This document shows positions 11,827-24,581 of a stretch of 64,000 bases of DNA, in pieces. The stretch is from Rostratula benghalensis (taxonomy: Eukaryota; Chordata; Aves; Charadriiformes; Rostratulidae): the NCBI GenBank assembly GCA_013399305.1, contig VXAI01000069.1, positions 985,588 to 1,049,587 on the forward strand, in the 5' to 3' direction. Each line of letters opens with the position of its first letter. The first letter of the stretch is position 1. A program made the translations under genes and the position numbers. The notes below the pieces were generated by a model. The model did not search any database. It was not told the origin of the DNA and saw only the letters and a program-made list of their open reading frames with translations.

Positions 11827-14800
11827 GTATGTATTAATAAACAGCGTGGATTATAGTGATGATGAATTATGCCAACTAAAAAAAAAAGTCAAGATTTTAA
11901 ATATAATAAACCAAAAGAAACAACACATTTTTACACAAGCTGAGAAAGGTGAGTGGCTGCCTACAGTGGCTCCTTGCTCAGCAGAATAGGTAGTAGAGAG
12001 AAGTTGAGGAGTTGAGTGCCTGTCAGCATTGCATGGTGGCCTGTTGGAGAGGGAAGGAGACTATCTCCGAGTTCTCAAAGTGCATCAGGCAGAAAACTGA
12101 TCTTAGGGATCATTCAAAGCTGGTTGAGGCTTGGGATTGTTTTTAACTGCTGTCAAATGTTGAGTTTTAGGGGGAGAAAGGACCTTCTCAGGAGGGGCAC
12201 TGCCCATTTGGCCATACCCAGGGTTTTGCAGGTTGCTGTTGTGGCAGGACAGAGCCCAAAGGGACGAGGTGTCCAAACCACCTCTATAAATGTCTGGGTC
12301 TGATCACCCCAGCAGGGCTGGGCACCTGAGTCATCTCCCTCCAGAGGAGGAAACTACAAAGGGCAGAGATGCCATCTGCAGCCTCCTCCTTTCCTGGTGG
12401 CAAGCAAGGGCCTGTGCCCATGACCCAGACAAGGTATCTGGAGCCAGGAGAGTTCCTGGTGAGACCTGGTCAAGACACCAGCTTTTGGATGGAGACCAAA
12501 ACTTTAGCCATCAGGGGTGAAGGATACCAAGGCCCGCTCTCTCAGGAAGGGATTTTGCCTGTCTAATGTAGCTGGGCAGGGGAAAAAAAAAGAGGAGGAT
12601 AAATATGCAACCTGTAAAAAATGGGAGGGAACCTGGTTCAGAATCAGAGGAGGGGGAAAGTAGCTTGAATCAGCTCCCATAAATCCAAAAATAAGCCCCT
12701 GGGTAAACACTCATTTTAATTATTCTTCTGCTGCCAGTCAAAATCTCATGGTTACCTCCTGCCTTCCCTGCCTGCCTGTATTCACCTGTTGTCTGTTTTC
12801 AGAAAGTCTGATTTAAAGCTCTTTGGCCTGGGAAAGTCTTTGTTGTGGATTTGTGCCGTGCCTATAATAAAGGCAGTGGACCCGTAGCTTCTACTGCAAT
12901 ACAAATAAAGAATAATAATAGTGATACTTTTCTCATTTGAGGTTACCTGGGGATAAAGTTGCTGGAGGCACATGACTTTGATATACAGTCAGCTATGTCT
13001 CACATCCAATTAAGCCTAACCACATGGTCTAACAAGCTCCCATTAGGCCAGTGAGAGCCCCAGTTTGATAGCAGAGTTAGCTTCAAAGATTCGATGCTTG
13101 CATTTGTAGTGATTTCCTTCCCTTGTGCTCAGATTGTGCTGAAGGGCATGAAGGGAACTTCGTATTCAGATGATACAGGGCCAACTTGAGAGCTGTGCTT
13201 TAGAAGACAATTGCACAATCTTTATTGCTGTTTTCGTAATCTTACAGCTTGCAATACAAGCTCTCGCCCTAACAGCTCTGTGCTCAAATTTCGCTGCAAT
13301 GTGGAAAACAAGGAGTCAAAGAAAAACACAGTCCTTGGAGGAAAAATACCTGGCTTGAAATATTATTACTTTTTTTTTTTTTTCCATAGGGAAAACAAAC
13401 AAACAAACAAAAGCCACTGTTTTAAATGACAGACAGACCCAAGTCTTATACTTCAAGTCTGGACAAAGGAGGATTTAGACTGTAATGTTTTTCATTTCCC
13501 CTTGTCTTTTGGATAGGCCACGTCTGAATCTGGGATGCAAAGAATCCCTCAACTTATGAGAAGCAGGAATTCCAAATATGAAATCTGAACCCCACCTCTG
13601 GTAAAAAGGAGTGGAAAGCACAGGCCATGAAATGGAACAGGGCTTCAGGCAGCAAGACCGGGCACCTCTGAGATGTGCTGCCTGGCTACAGGGTACTTCA
13701 GAGAACAAGCATCGCTGCTGGCACAAGACCTAATGGAACAAACACTTTGGTGGAAGCAGTTTTGGCAATTTAGCCACTTGGCAATATTTTGCGACCTCCA
13801 CGTCGCTCTTAGGGATGGCTAAAACCTTCTGGGAAACTACTTCCTCTGCACAACAGCTAAACAGGACATCCAGCACCTGCAATTTTTATGTAACGTACTG
13901 TGAGGGGTATTAGTCTGGCAAAGAATGGAAATACATCTGCACATCCCCATCTGTCCAGATGACGTGGGGCATTTTATAAAAGCATAACTCCGGGATCAAT
14001 TCTGGCAATGGTTTGGTACACCCTCACTTTATTACACAAAGCCCTATTGAAATGAACCAGAAACCTGTATGGTGCATTTCAAAGGGACTTTGCAAAATAC
14101 TAAGCAACGACTGTGCAGAAACAATAGTTCGTAATAATGCCAGAGCTGCTGGTGCATCCTGTGTTCTCAGTGCAGCACTCTGTCAGCCATCAGTTGTTGT
14201 ATTCACCTTAAAAAAAATATCAGGGAAATAAAACACAAAAACAATATTAAAAGCCTGGCACCTTTCCATGAAAACCAGGAAAATTCAAAGTTGCCAAGCT
14301 AAGGAAAAGCAAGCTTGAAAGAAAACAAAAAAGACCCCAAAAGCAAGGATCTTGAGTAAAATGTCTAAAAGAGACATGGTCCGGACATGTGGCACTTTAA
14401 AAAGCCTCTGGTGAGAGTTTCAAGTCTGTAAGACTCAAAGCTGGCTCCCTTTGGAGTTATCATACAGGAGAGTTCCAAACACAGCGGTACCTGGAGAACA
14501 TCCTGGGCAGGGCATGGCAAACGCTGGGAGGGGCTGGCTGTCAGCGCCTGCTTTCGAGCTGCTCCCGCGGCGCTGGGCTCAGGCTGTGAGGTCCCTGGGA
14601 CAGACTGTGGCTCCCTCTGCCCTCCTACGACACAGTCAGTGCTTAACAACACACATTGGATCACTTCACCAAGCTCTGAGACACATGGAGGTGGATGCTG
14701 ATGGGGTTTAGGTCATGCCATCTACTGACTAGTTCTAGCACAATGGCTTTAGGTGTCCTACGCAAATCCTACTTCTCACCGGGGCAAGGAGTGAAATGGC

Positions 14801-15220
14801 TGAAGATATTTTAAGCAACATTAAAGCCTATTTATAGTCACATCTCCTTTCCTTCCAGCGTCCACTGGAGGATGCTGAGTGCTACTAAATACTCCGCCTG
14901 ACCTGATGTGTTACATCAGAATTAAAACTTTAAGAATCCCTGAGAATTCTGATTTAATCTAGGAAACCACTCCCAGCACGCAGAGTGTGAGAAAGAATTG
15001 CTCCACTTCTTACAGATATGCCAGCATTGCTTCACCGTGGGAAACAGTTTCAGGCATTTTGGTTTTTAATGGCACTCTGGGCATAGATGCATGGAACATG
15101 CTCTTTATTTCCCCTCCTCTGTACAGTGCAAATTGACAGTTCTATCATAGAAATAATAATAATAATAATTAAAAAAAAGTATCAGCTTTCACTCATTATA
15201 GCTCTTCCAGTTCATCTGCA

Positions 15221-15331
15221 TCATAGCTTTTTCTTCGCAAAGTGAGGAACAATGCCAGTGTCATCCTGAGGCAGGTGGCTGCCCTCTTCCTTCATTTTCA
15301 GGCTCTCTTCTGCAAGCTGGGATAGATACTT
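15221..15331 (-). CDS. RBM20: RBM20 last coding exon (exon 14) with stop codon
   Basis: The coding part is 111 nt, with acceptor TTTTTGCAG|AAGTAT. Residues 1161-1196 run from [17 protein letters not shown] to the terminus [11 protein letters not shown], followed by TGA at 15223-15221. The human C-terminus is [13 protein letters not shown] and GIVPRFERKKL. The basic KKKL end is conserved. The exon continues into the 3' UTR. Confidence 0.97.
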   Translation of the reverse strand, partial: KYLSQLAEESLKMKEEGSHLPQDDTGIVPHFAKKKL

Positions 15332-18300
15332 CTGCAAAAACAACAAAACCAAAGCATCGCTACCAAACTGGAAAATACTCAGTGCGTGATACTTTATGCC
15401 TTTTCAGAGCCCTCACACTCTCCCAGCATCTCAGAAGGGAAGAAAATGCATAGAAGCCCCATTTTGACAAAAATTCAAGCTAGGAAATACAGCTGTGTCA
15501 GGCAAGCTACCTTAATACTCAAAGAGCCCCAAAAGTCCAGTGATGTTCTCTGTGCCACAAGGGGAACTGGAAACAGAACCAGGAGGGCCATGGCTCCCCA
15601 TCAGTCTGTGTAACCAGACCTCATCTGTACTCCTTCCATACTCTCTGCTCCCAGGTGCTACAGAGCTGTAGAGACTCCACTGAGTCAAGTGAATTATGCT
15701 AATATAAGACTGGTATCAGAAAATGGAGGCAGTTTCTGAATCACAATTTAAAGCATATATATTGCCTTTTCAGCACGTCCAGTTCCGAGATAAACCTTTT
15801 GCACAGGAACATTTATTTTGAGGAAATAATCAAACTCGGTAATAATTAACACAATTTAGCAGTCTGGCTAGAGTAGTTACATTTATTGTGTTTCCCTAAG
15901 ATAAAGCCTTTCAGTGCTTTGAAGTACTCAGTGTGATTTAAAAATACAGACAGGGCCAGTGAGGCTTTCAGGCTTCTGGCAGTGCTCTGGGTGGGCAGAG
16001 CTGCACACAAACTGGACACCGAACTGGTGTGGGTCTGAAAATGGTGCTCAAAGTGTTTATTCAAGGTCAACAGACCTAGAAATGGATGGAAAGAAGCTTC
16101 TTCAGCAGCAGCTGGTGTAGGGACACGCGTGGGAAATTGCCACATTGTAATGCAGAGATGTTCTTATTAGTGACTTAAATATATACCATATGCCAGAATA
16201 TATACCACTTGCAGATTTTCAGGATCATAAACCCCCATTTTCTAGCTGATTGCTCATTCTGATTTGTTTTGAAAAGACCATCTCATATCACTGCAAAATT
16301 TTGTCTACTTGCAAGATTCCCCCAGTTTATTCTTTGGCATCCACGGGGAAGAGGATAAATGAGAACAGGATGCAAAAAAAACCCTTAAGGGTTGTGTAAG
16401 CACTGCCAGGTTGTCTCACCTAAATACTAAAATAACACCTAAATACTGAATGGGCGTAACTTGGATATAATGATGACTGCCCCCTTCTTCCTCTGAATGT
16501 AGGGATTTGGCTGTGGAAATTACACAACTCCCAGTCTTGATCCCTGGGTACAAAATTCCACGTGGCAGAAAGCCAGAGTAAATGTGACAGTAGTGTACAG
16601 AGATAGAGGGTCCATAAAGGCTGGGAGAAGTGATCCGTACACCACGAACTGCAATAAACCACTAGCACTTGTGACTGGATCAGATAACCCAGGCACTTTT
16701 GTTTTTAAATGATTACCCACCAAAATAAGACTGAGGTTTACCCACCACCTTTAGCTGACACTGTCAGCTGTCACGAGTACCACAAGCACCAGTTGTGAAG
16801 TTCACAGACCAGGAGCATTCAGATTAATTTATAGCAAAATGACAGTTAAGGGAAAAAGTTTTTCCTTTCATTTAAATACAAGTTTTGATGAATACTGCAT
16901 AAAGCCGGTGGAAAACAGGGTAAAATGCTGCACTGAGTTGCCAGGGTACCTTACACCAGATGAAGCTGACAGCTTTTTGTGCTAGTGGTGGGAGGGGTGG
17001 CCAAATGGAATTTCTGGACAGAGAATGCAGTGGATCTGTAAATATAAATACCACCTGGGAAAATAATTTATTAAGCTGAAGAGAATGGAAAAATTACAAA
17101 AAGTCTGCAAGGCTGACAGAGAAACAGTTGAATGCCCCTCAAGGGGCACCATACTCAGAGGAAGCTGACTATTTTACTTCATGAGAAAATCCTCATCATC
17201 TAAGCAAGGCTTTCGGAAGAAAAGTGGTAAACAAACTGGTTAGTTCTGTGTTCAGATCCAAACACTGAACATATATTTCAGATGGGGCTCCAAGGAGATC
17301 ATGTGAAAAATGACAAGTAGCAAATCAACTATAAAATACCCAGGAGAGCATTTGGAACAGTGTCATTGTTGTTGGACAATGGCATTTGTCCTGCAGGCAG
17401 GATGACAGGAAGACTGTGGGCAGCAGCAGAGCCAGAGCTTCACAGACAGTAAAAATTAGAGTCTGTAGTTCTTATGTTGGTGGATACACTCATTAAATTG
17501 CATCATCATAGCAGAAGACTGACATTTCTTGCAGAGTGCATAAATAAGCGTTATTGCAACTGAAAGGGTTCTCGTAATACAGAACAATTATTTAAAATTT
17601 GCTGAGTTTCCACTCGAGTGGGCAAAAGTTGGATGAGACATTTACTTCCTCCATTTAGTAAGATAAGAGGTACAGCTCGACATAACAGTCTGTTTTCATT
17701 ACCATATTTGACAGATTTAATTTTAACAGCTTTTGTGGTCTTTGTTCTTTTATCTCAAGTCAGTATTAGATATCTACCATAGTGCTCATGGGAAATGTCT
17801 TAACGGGGAGAAAAAGAGGTTGTTTTTCACACTGACTCAGCTGTAGTTGGACCGTTTTTTCTATGACTAACAAAATAACTTAGAAAATGAAGAAGAAGAA
17901 AAAAAAATCCCTCTTCTTCCCATGGGACCAGTTGCCCAGGGCAGGGGCTGGAGATGCAATCCTTGCTCTAGCACGGGTTTCTTTGGGACAGCCTCGTGTG
18001 GAATACACAGCCTGCACCGAGTGGAGCCACCTCTGCCTGGTGAATCCCCCTGGAATTTTTTGTACAAAGCAAAACCAGGCGTGCAACCACCGTGCCCCTG
18101 GTTTTCAAGCTTCCACTGGGAGGCTCCATTATTAGTAAGTATCACAGCTCTGCAGGCACAGGCTTCAGAAACCAGGGGCCGTTGTATGATTACAGCTACG
18201 TAACTTCAGGAAAGTCAAGAAGAATATTCTCCAGAGAAACTGACTCTGTCACTAGAAGAAATGCCTACGAGGCAGGCAGGGATAGGTAGCTATTACTTGA

Positions 18301-19129
18301 AGAGAAGCAGAGCTCCAACGTTTACTGTGGGCAGAGGGAAGAACAGAGAAAGAAGGAGGAGCTTTGTTTTGCTCTTTCACAGCTTTTTCTCCGCTGGGGA
18401 GTCCTCAGCACAGGGCAGTGAAAGCTGGTGCTGTGATGACTGATCCTATCAACCGTGCATCTGGACAGTGAGTGATAGAGGTGGGGTCTTTGGCTTGAAA
18501 TGCAAGCACCCGTGGTCACTGTGTGCTGTTATCAAGTGCTGATATGCCTACTGTATATACTTAAGGAAGCCATACCAGTCGTGGCATGCTTCTGCATGTC
18601 CTTGCAGGAATGATTTGGTAGGGATGTTCTGCACACACAGGGAGGTGATTTCAGCAGGTCACAGGACATGCCTCAGAGAGCCAGCGTGCTGAAACACGCT
18701 GCAGAAATTCACACTAATGCAAAAGTAAGTATGGCAACATTATTAACAAGTGACATATTCAATGCTCTTGAAATTAAGAAGTAAGAAAGGCTGCTGCTGG
18801 GTTCATTTCCAGGGATAGAAACATCTGAGACCCTCAAGAACAGAGAATTAAAGATCTGAGTCGCATGCTGCGTTAGTGACAAGGACCAAATGTAGATGAG
18901 AAGAGCAAATTATCACCTGGCCCCATTTCACTTATGATCCAGAAGTTGATTTCAAGGATTTGGGAATGAGAAATTAGCAGGCTTACATTTGGAACTACTG
19001 AAATGTTTTGCATATCTAAATTTCACTTCCTCTCAACTCTGTCCACAGAATAAAAATGGATTTTTTTTGTTGCCTCATCTATCTTACAATCCCCTCAATG
19101 TTGTTAGCTCATTTCAAGTGTGATTTTAC
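15332..19129 (-). other. RBM20: RBM20 intron 13
   Basis: A 3.8-kb intron. It contains a sense-strand pyrimidine patch at about 17885-17935 with UCUUCUUCUU, and a second one at 18340-18365. I see no repeat element or additional exon. Confidence 0.9.
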
Positions 19130-19251
19130 CTGAAGATTTTTGTAGTGGACAGTACTTCTGCAGTGACTTGTCTTTGCTGTCTCTTCATTTGTGTAGAAGA
19201 GTCCACAGAGCTTGCAGTAAAACCCAGTTCTAGGCACCACGAACTCCACAC
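19130..19251 (-). CDS. RBM20: RBM20 coding exon 13 (zinc finger 2)
   Basis: A 122-nt exon with acceptor CTCAATAG|GTGTGG and donor CTTCAG|GTAAAA, encoding residues 1120-1160. It contains [20 protein letters not shown] and a complete matrin-type C2H2 finger: Cys1132, Cys1135, His1149 and His1155 (C-x2-C, H-x5-H). This is nearly identical to human apart from a few conservative changes ([21 protein letters not shown]). The phase is 1 in and 0 out. Confidence 0.97.
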
Positions 19252-19996
19252 CTATTGAGAAATTCTGAATTACATTAAAATGTCAGTTGAAACCCTTCCC
19301 CTCCACGATAAACTTGTTTTCAAATAAAAAAAGTTGCTGTTTAGTTAAATGACATAGATATGAAGTCCTGGATTCACTTCCCTGATTTCCCTAATTTTGC
19401 AATACTGAGCTGCAGCTTAAAGTCCTGTGCATTGCAAATACACTTTCCACTTCTCTCTTAGATATTAAACATATTTAAAAATGTACCTTCTCGCGCATAA
19501 TATTGACTGGAAAGTTCACTGTGTAACCTCAAGGGCTAGAATAGTCATAGTACTTAGTAGCAGTAGATTGGTCCTTAAATTACACAGATTGCTCTTCAGG
19601 GTGTACTTCTTCCAGGTGTTTTACTCCCGATCAGTGTTCACACAGTCCAACTGCTACTTTTGCTTATACTGAAAGTAAAATCAATACTTGTATGACACAG
19701 GCTTTTAAAATACTATTTTTCATAGGCATTTCACATCTAGTCCAAGGGAACTTATCTCATCAGAGACAGTAACAGCTACCGGTTGCCATTCATCTGGAAT
19801 GAAATTGGCGATGATTTATAATCAAAAGACCGTTTCTTTCAACACCTCTGTTGTATACCCTGTTCCTTCTCTCTCCTCTCATCTGTTCTGAAAAATAAAT
19901 GTAGCAAATAGCCTTAAAGTGACATCTTGTTGTAAGCTGTAGGTATTGCAGTGGGCAGCACTGCAGGCTGAGGGTGGCAGGGGCGTCTGGACGTAC
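19252..19996 (-). other. RBM20: RBM20 intron 12
   Basis: A 745-bp AT-rich intron. Nothing beyond splice signals is visible. Confidence 0.9.
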
Positions 19997-20116
19997 CCAG
20001 GGGAATGCTGAGTTCGGTGAAGACGTCCTCTTGTTCCCAGCCTGGCGGAGAGTGCCTTCTCTTAGACTCTACCTCCGGGTATTCCAGAGACCTCATTTCC
20101 AGGTACCTAGAATTTG
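19997..20116 (-). CDS. RBM20: RBM20 coding exon 12
   Basis: A 120-nt exon with acceptor TTGTTAAG|CAAATT and donor CCCTGG|GTACGT, encoding residues 1080-1119 plus one base. The spliced peptide [17 protein letters not shown] aligns with human ENSRYVEMKSLEV and SPEYTEVE, and [15 protein letters not shown] aligns with WEPEDVFSELSIPLG. An AG ten bases downstream (CTAG, giving start 20106) looks like an acceptor but would break the frame. I chose 20116 because it restores NSRY and the correct phase. Confidence 0.94.
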
Positions 20117-22525
20117 CTTAACAAATGAATAAATGTATTGAATGAAAACAGTTTGTTAGTGTAATGAGACATGCGTAAACTTCTTGGGAATGCTTTCCGA
20201 GTGGATCTATAAATGAAGTAAAATCTGGAAAAAAAATGCTTTTCCATTCAAATCAGGGGCCTGCTCAGTGCAACTCTGACAGCTGTACCACACTGGGCAG
20301 TCACCTTTGTTTCTCCCAGAAGAACAATTTTCTATTTCTAATTTCACGTTCATTATGGGTTTTATTTTCATATTTTAATCTCTAAATAGATCTATAACAT
20401 TATACATGCCTGTGGCACAAGCATGGTCTGACTGCAGCTCCGTATGGTGTTGCCTGCCCAGTGATGGAGCTGGGGCTAACACAGAGGCTGCTGAGAAAGA
20501 GGGGACACCAGGACCTGCTGAGAGCAAATCCCCAAAGTGCCTCAGGAGTTGTGTGGGCAGAGCAAACCTTCCTCTGGTAGGATCCCTTGCAGAGCTGAGG
20601 GACTCTTGGGAACCCTCAGCTCTCCAAAGGATAGTTTTTGCTTTATGGCTCTTGGCCATGGGAAGATTTTGGTTCCTGGCCAGTAGGGATGGGACGGTTG
20701 GTCCCTGCTGACTGACATGGGCAGGAGATTGAAGGTGTGGCAATCAGTGGATTGATTTGCTGAGGCAGATAAAGCCAGTCAAAGGAACAGATGCTCTCCT
20801 TTCCCAACGTGTGAATTGCTTTTATTTTGAAAAAGAGAAAATTCTTATCAAAGAGCAACAGAATTACACATAAACCGGTCTGATTCCTATTCTTCAGTAC
20901 TTACTTCAAAGTACTAGTTCCCCTACCCTGACAAAATTTCCATTGCATTGCAAATTTCATCTAGATAAGGGATATATTTTCTCATAAAACAAATACATTT
21001 TTGCTCAAACCAAACCCTTCCTGCCTTTCAAGTCTGTAGTTCAAAGATCTGCAATTTCTGGCTATGAGAATGAATTTTTCTTCATTGTTTTAAATACATC
21101 TATTACGTGACCTAAAAGAAAATAATACAGAATCCTGACTTGTTGGCTTTTAAGTTAACTTCAAGCCCATCCCAGGCTTCCAAATCTGAAGGAGAGATAC
21201 TGGAAAACACACAAGCTTCAGTTAGCTCTTCTTAAGCCAGCCAGGGCCTTTGTGGCAACTTAAGTCCCACTTAAATTGATTTTTGGGCCTCTGAGCTGGC
21301 AGCTGCCTCTGCAGAGAGCCTGGAGCCTTGCACTACAGATCCCAGGTATCAAGTCCACAGCAGAAACCTGGGAAGCACAAGCTCCCCTGGAGTTTCCAGG
21401 CTCCCTGCTGGCAAGTTGGAAGCTGAGAGACTGAAAACACCCAAGTAACTATGCTCCTAGGATACCCAGCTCTTCCATCAGCTGGCTGCCCGTGCAGTGG
21501 GCAGCCCAGGGGAGCCGACCTTGCCATCCCCAGGCTCAGGGAATTTGTTGGCAGTGTTATCTCCAAATAATGCATAGCCTGGCAAGGCATCTCTTCAGGC
21601 CAAACAGGTAGCTGTTGAAAACTGAGCGAGTTTCAAATCTCTTAGTTCAAAATCAAGGCATTCACATTAAATGTTCCAGCATTTTCTGGTGGAAAATTGC
21701 ATCTTTAAAAATCTTCCAGCAACTTTGTGCATAAATGCTTCTCCATCACACGGGCTCTGATAGCAACGAAAAAGAGCATACCTGGCCAGCACGTTCTATA
21801 TTGTTTTCCACTTCCCCTCATTATACACAGCCCAATAGCTCAAGTTTCATTTGAAAGTGTGATGAGGAACTGAACTCGCTTTTAGACACTCAAGATATTT
21901 TTTTTCCCCTACACCTAAAATATTAATAAGCAGCTGTGATTACATTTATTGGCATTATCTCACAGGATGTCCTACCAGTTACATTAAAGGCAGCATGCGG
22001 TAGGTAACAGGAGATGATAAGGCAGGTCCTGACAAAAGGCACATTTTTGTGTGAACAGGGACTGAGAAGTAACAATCTAGGGATGATTTCCATGTTACTA
22101 ACACTCCAGTACAGTGGGTAAGAATACCCGCCCTTGTCCAGGAGCCAGCCAGACATTACAGACACTTTTCTGTTGACCTTCAGAGACTGTCACTCATTTC
22201 ATTGACAATTCAAAATAAATTTAGCAGGGCAATGAAAGAGTTCAGCTAAACTCATGTGAACCTTGACATGACAATTATAGCAGCTTATGCCTTTCAGAAA
22301 GCTTGCAAGTTGCTTATCATATTTCCTTTACACTATTCAGCTAAGAGCCTCTAATGGTTTAGTTTGGCGAAAGGCACAGGGGTTCTTTTACTGAGCTGCT
22401 CCAAGGACAAGTCTTGATACCATTAGCAACATTTATGCTTGTTAGCAATAAATTTCAGTCTACTGTCAGAGAAAACACGCAAGGCCCTCTGCGGGCTGAA
22501 AAGAAAAAAAAATACCAGTAGTTAC
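20117..22525 (-). other. RBM20: RBM20 intron 11
   Basis: A 2.4-kb intron. A GC-richer stretch at about 20400-20740 and another at 21290-21580 show chance open frames on both strands. No supported feature. Confidence 0.9.
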
Positions 22526-23189
22526 CCTTGGCCTCTGGACACTCTTGGCTTCTTGTTTCTTCACTAGCGTTTGTAACAAGCATTTCCATAACTTCTCTGC
22601 TCTCAGCTCCTTGTGATCCCATCTGCTTGTAATCATCTATAAATGTATCAGGGAGCTGCAGAGTCTCTTCTTTCAGATGAACAGAAGGTATATGGTGATC
22701 TTCAGGCTCTAAATGGGTGTCAGAGCTCTTATCAATTTTTCCTTCCTTCTGCTGGGGATCGGTCTCCTTAGCAGATTGGTCTTCTCGCAATTCTTCTGGC
22801 TTCTGCTCAGGGTCCAGATTTAGGCTTGATGCTTCAGTTACAGCATCATCGTTATCATCCTCTTCATCATCATCCTGACAGACACTAGAAGCGACGCTAC
22901 CCTTTGCTGATCTGAAGTCTGTTTCTAAAGCTTTATGGGCAAATTTGTCTTCACTCCTGGTTAAGTGGCTGTGATCGTTTTTCAGTTCCAGCATGGCTGA
23001 CATACAGGGACACATGTCTGAAGCAGTTTTATTTTTCTGCTCAACAGGTACTATTTCTTCCAGTTCAGTTATATCAGGCTCCATAATTAAATCATCTTCT
23101 CCCACTTCATCTACTGTCACCAACTCCTCCATGTTAGCAGGATACCAGGTCTCACCTTCTATCTCACTTCCACTCTCCCAGTCTCGGTC
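22526..23189 (-). CDS. RBM20: RBM20 coding exon 11 (Glu-rich region)
   Basis: A 664-nt exon with acceptor TTGTGATAG|GACCGA and donor CCAAGG|GTAACT, encoding residues 859-1079 plus one base. It begins DRDWESGSEIEGETWYPANM and continues MEELVTVDEVGEDDLIMEPD, matching the human Glu-rich region. The remainder is acidic and Ser-rich, low in conservation, with an aspartate/glutamate run (DDDEEDDNDD). A Met codon near 23132 opens a long frame, but it is internal to the exon and is not a separate gene. Donor phase 1 pairs only with the upstream of two AGs at exon 12. Confidence 0.95.
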
Positions 23190-24482
23190 CTATCACAAAG
23201 ATGGAAAGCATTTGAGAGATCAGTGCTTATAGACCATCACTGTTAAAAAATGTAACTGCCTTGGGGATTGCAGTCCCTCCAGTCTCCTGATTCTCACTTT
23301 TCCGTCGTCATTGGGACAAGGCACAACTTGTTATAATTTATTATGCAGCTGATGCTACTCTGTGATCCCCAAGAAAACAAACTTCTCCCCTTCCTCTACC
23401 TCCATCTCAGGGTGGCAAGAAATAGGCAGTACAATGAAAACATACGGAATGCCAGTCTAGCCATTGTGGCTTTTGCTTTGCTGGACTAGGTCCTTTATAT
23501 TCCTATGGTGACTGAGAAAATGTGGCTACCTTCTGCAGTCATTTCCTTCCACCAGTAAGGGCCCTCTGCCAGGGACTCTGTTGGTAGAGATTGGCCTAGA
23601 TCTTAAGAAAAAACAGTTTTACTGTTATACTCCAAGCTACATAATCTGAAATACCTCATACATACAGTTAGGACTTAACAGGACTCAAACACTAATACTG
23701 GACTTAAGAAGTACTAGAATGCTAAGGTATATGTTACTTTTAAGACACACTTGCAGCTTAGATTTCAACTCCCAGACTCATCGTGTACACATAATCTATT
23801 AATAATCTGTATTCTCCTCCTGTTTGGCCATTCCCATACTTCCCCTCCTAGAATCCTAAAACAGCACGAAAACTCTGGGAGTTGACACTGTTCTTGCCAA
23901 GAGATCAGTTTTCTTCAGCAACAGATATCAATAGCTTCCATATCTGATCATCAACCCATGACCCTGCAGATATGAAGCTGGAGGAATTCCAAGGACATTG
24001 CTGTCCCTGACTTCGATGCTGCAGTAGGGCTCCTGTAAAGACATTTTTTAATTAAAACCAGAAACCATCAGAAGAGGCTACTATCTCTAGTCCATCTAAG
24101 GCCAATGTTCTGAAAAGCTTTCATCATTAGTCCCCTCCTCCTCCACTAACTGACCACAACTCCTATTTCTGGGCACGGTTCACAAAGTTCCAACAGTTCA
24201 CTTGGGCGTGCGTTACCCACAGTTGCCAGTGCCAAGGGCTATGCGTGTGAAGCGATGCACATGGGCAAAGAGCAACTAAAAAAAGAGTTCTGAAGACTTC
24301 AGGAAAAGCTATCCCTTATTGCAGAGGTCAAGATAAGGCAAGTTAATTTAGACAACCCCCTTCTACAACGCCTTTACGTGTCTTTCTGTCGGGGTTTAAT
24401 ATTTCAGTTGGGAGAACGTGCTACCAAACCTGGGTTTTCACTCATTTTGTTGTGGAAGCTGCACCAGCAACATGTCACCAAC
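23190..24482 (-). other. RBM20: RBM20 intron 10
   Basis: A 1.3-kb intron, with no repeat or candidate exon seen. Confidence 0.88.
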
Positions 24483-24581
24483 CTTCTCTTTTCTTGTGTT
24501 TTCCAGAATCTCGCCAGATTCTTTTCCTTGTTTATTAGCTGAAGGTGAGCTCTTCTCTGGAACTTGTTCCTCTTTTCCAAG
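24483..24581 (-). CDS. RBM20: RBM20 coding exon 10 (Lys/Glu-rich linker)
   Basis: A 99-nt exon, phase 0 to 0, with acceptor TATTTTAG|CTTGGA and a sub-optimal donor GAGAAG|GTTGGT, encoding residues 826-858. LGKEEQ at the start and ENTRKEK at the end match human AGKEEQ and ENTRTKKEQ; the middle is poorly conserved. The next in-frame stop in the intron follows 14 codons later, so the exon must end here or nearby. No known domain. The donor is the least certain boundary in the gene. Confidence 0.88.

Larger units (their letters stand above)
11248..15220 (-). other. RBM20: Probable RBM20 3' UTR
   Basis: The sequence after the stop codon contains no splice-linked coding exon. An AATAAA signal on the minus strand lies at 11272-11267, followed by a GT-rich stretch (GTATCGGTGGG) suited to cleavage near 11248. 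That gives a UTR of about 4.0 kb, similar in scale to the roughly 3.4-kb human RBM20 3' UTR. Other AATAAA motifs on the same strand at 15109-15104, 14033-14028, 13226-13221 and 11592-11587 could give shorter forms. A short ATT repeat (15151-15170) and a poly-T/CAAA patch (13371-13412) lie inside. The end is inferred from signals only. Confidence 0.5.

Noticed and set aside
24390..24420. Possible LTR start (TGTCGGGGTTTAAT-like)
   Set aside because: No paired terminus, target duplication or internal retroviral sequence was seen.
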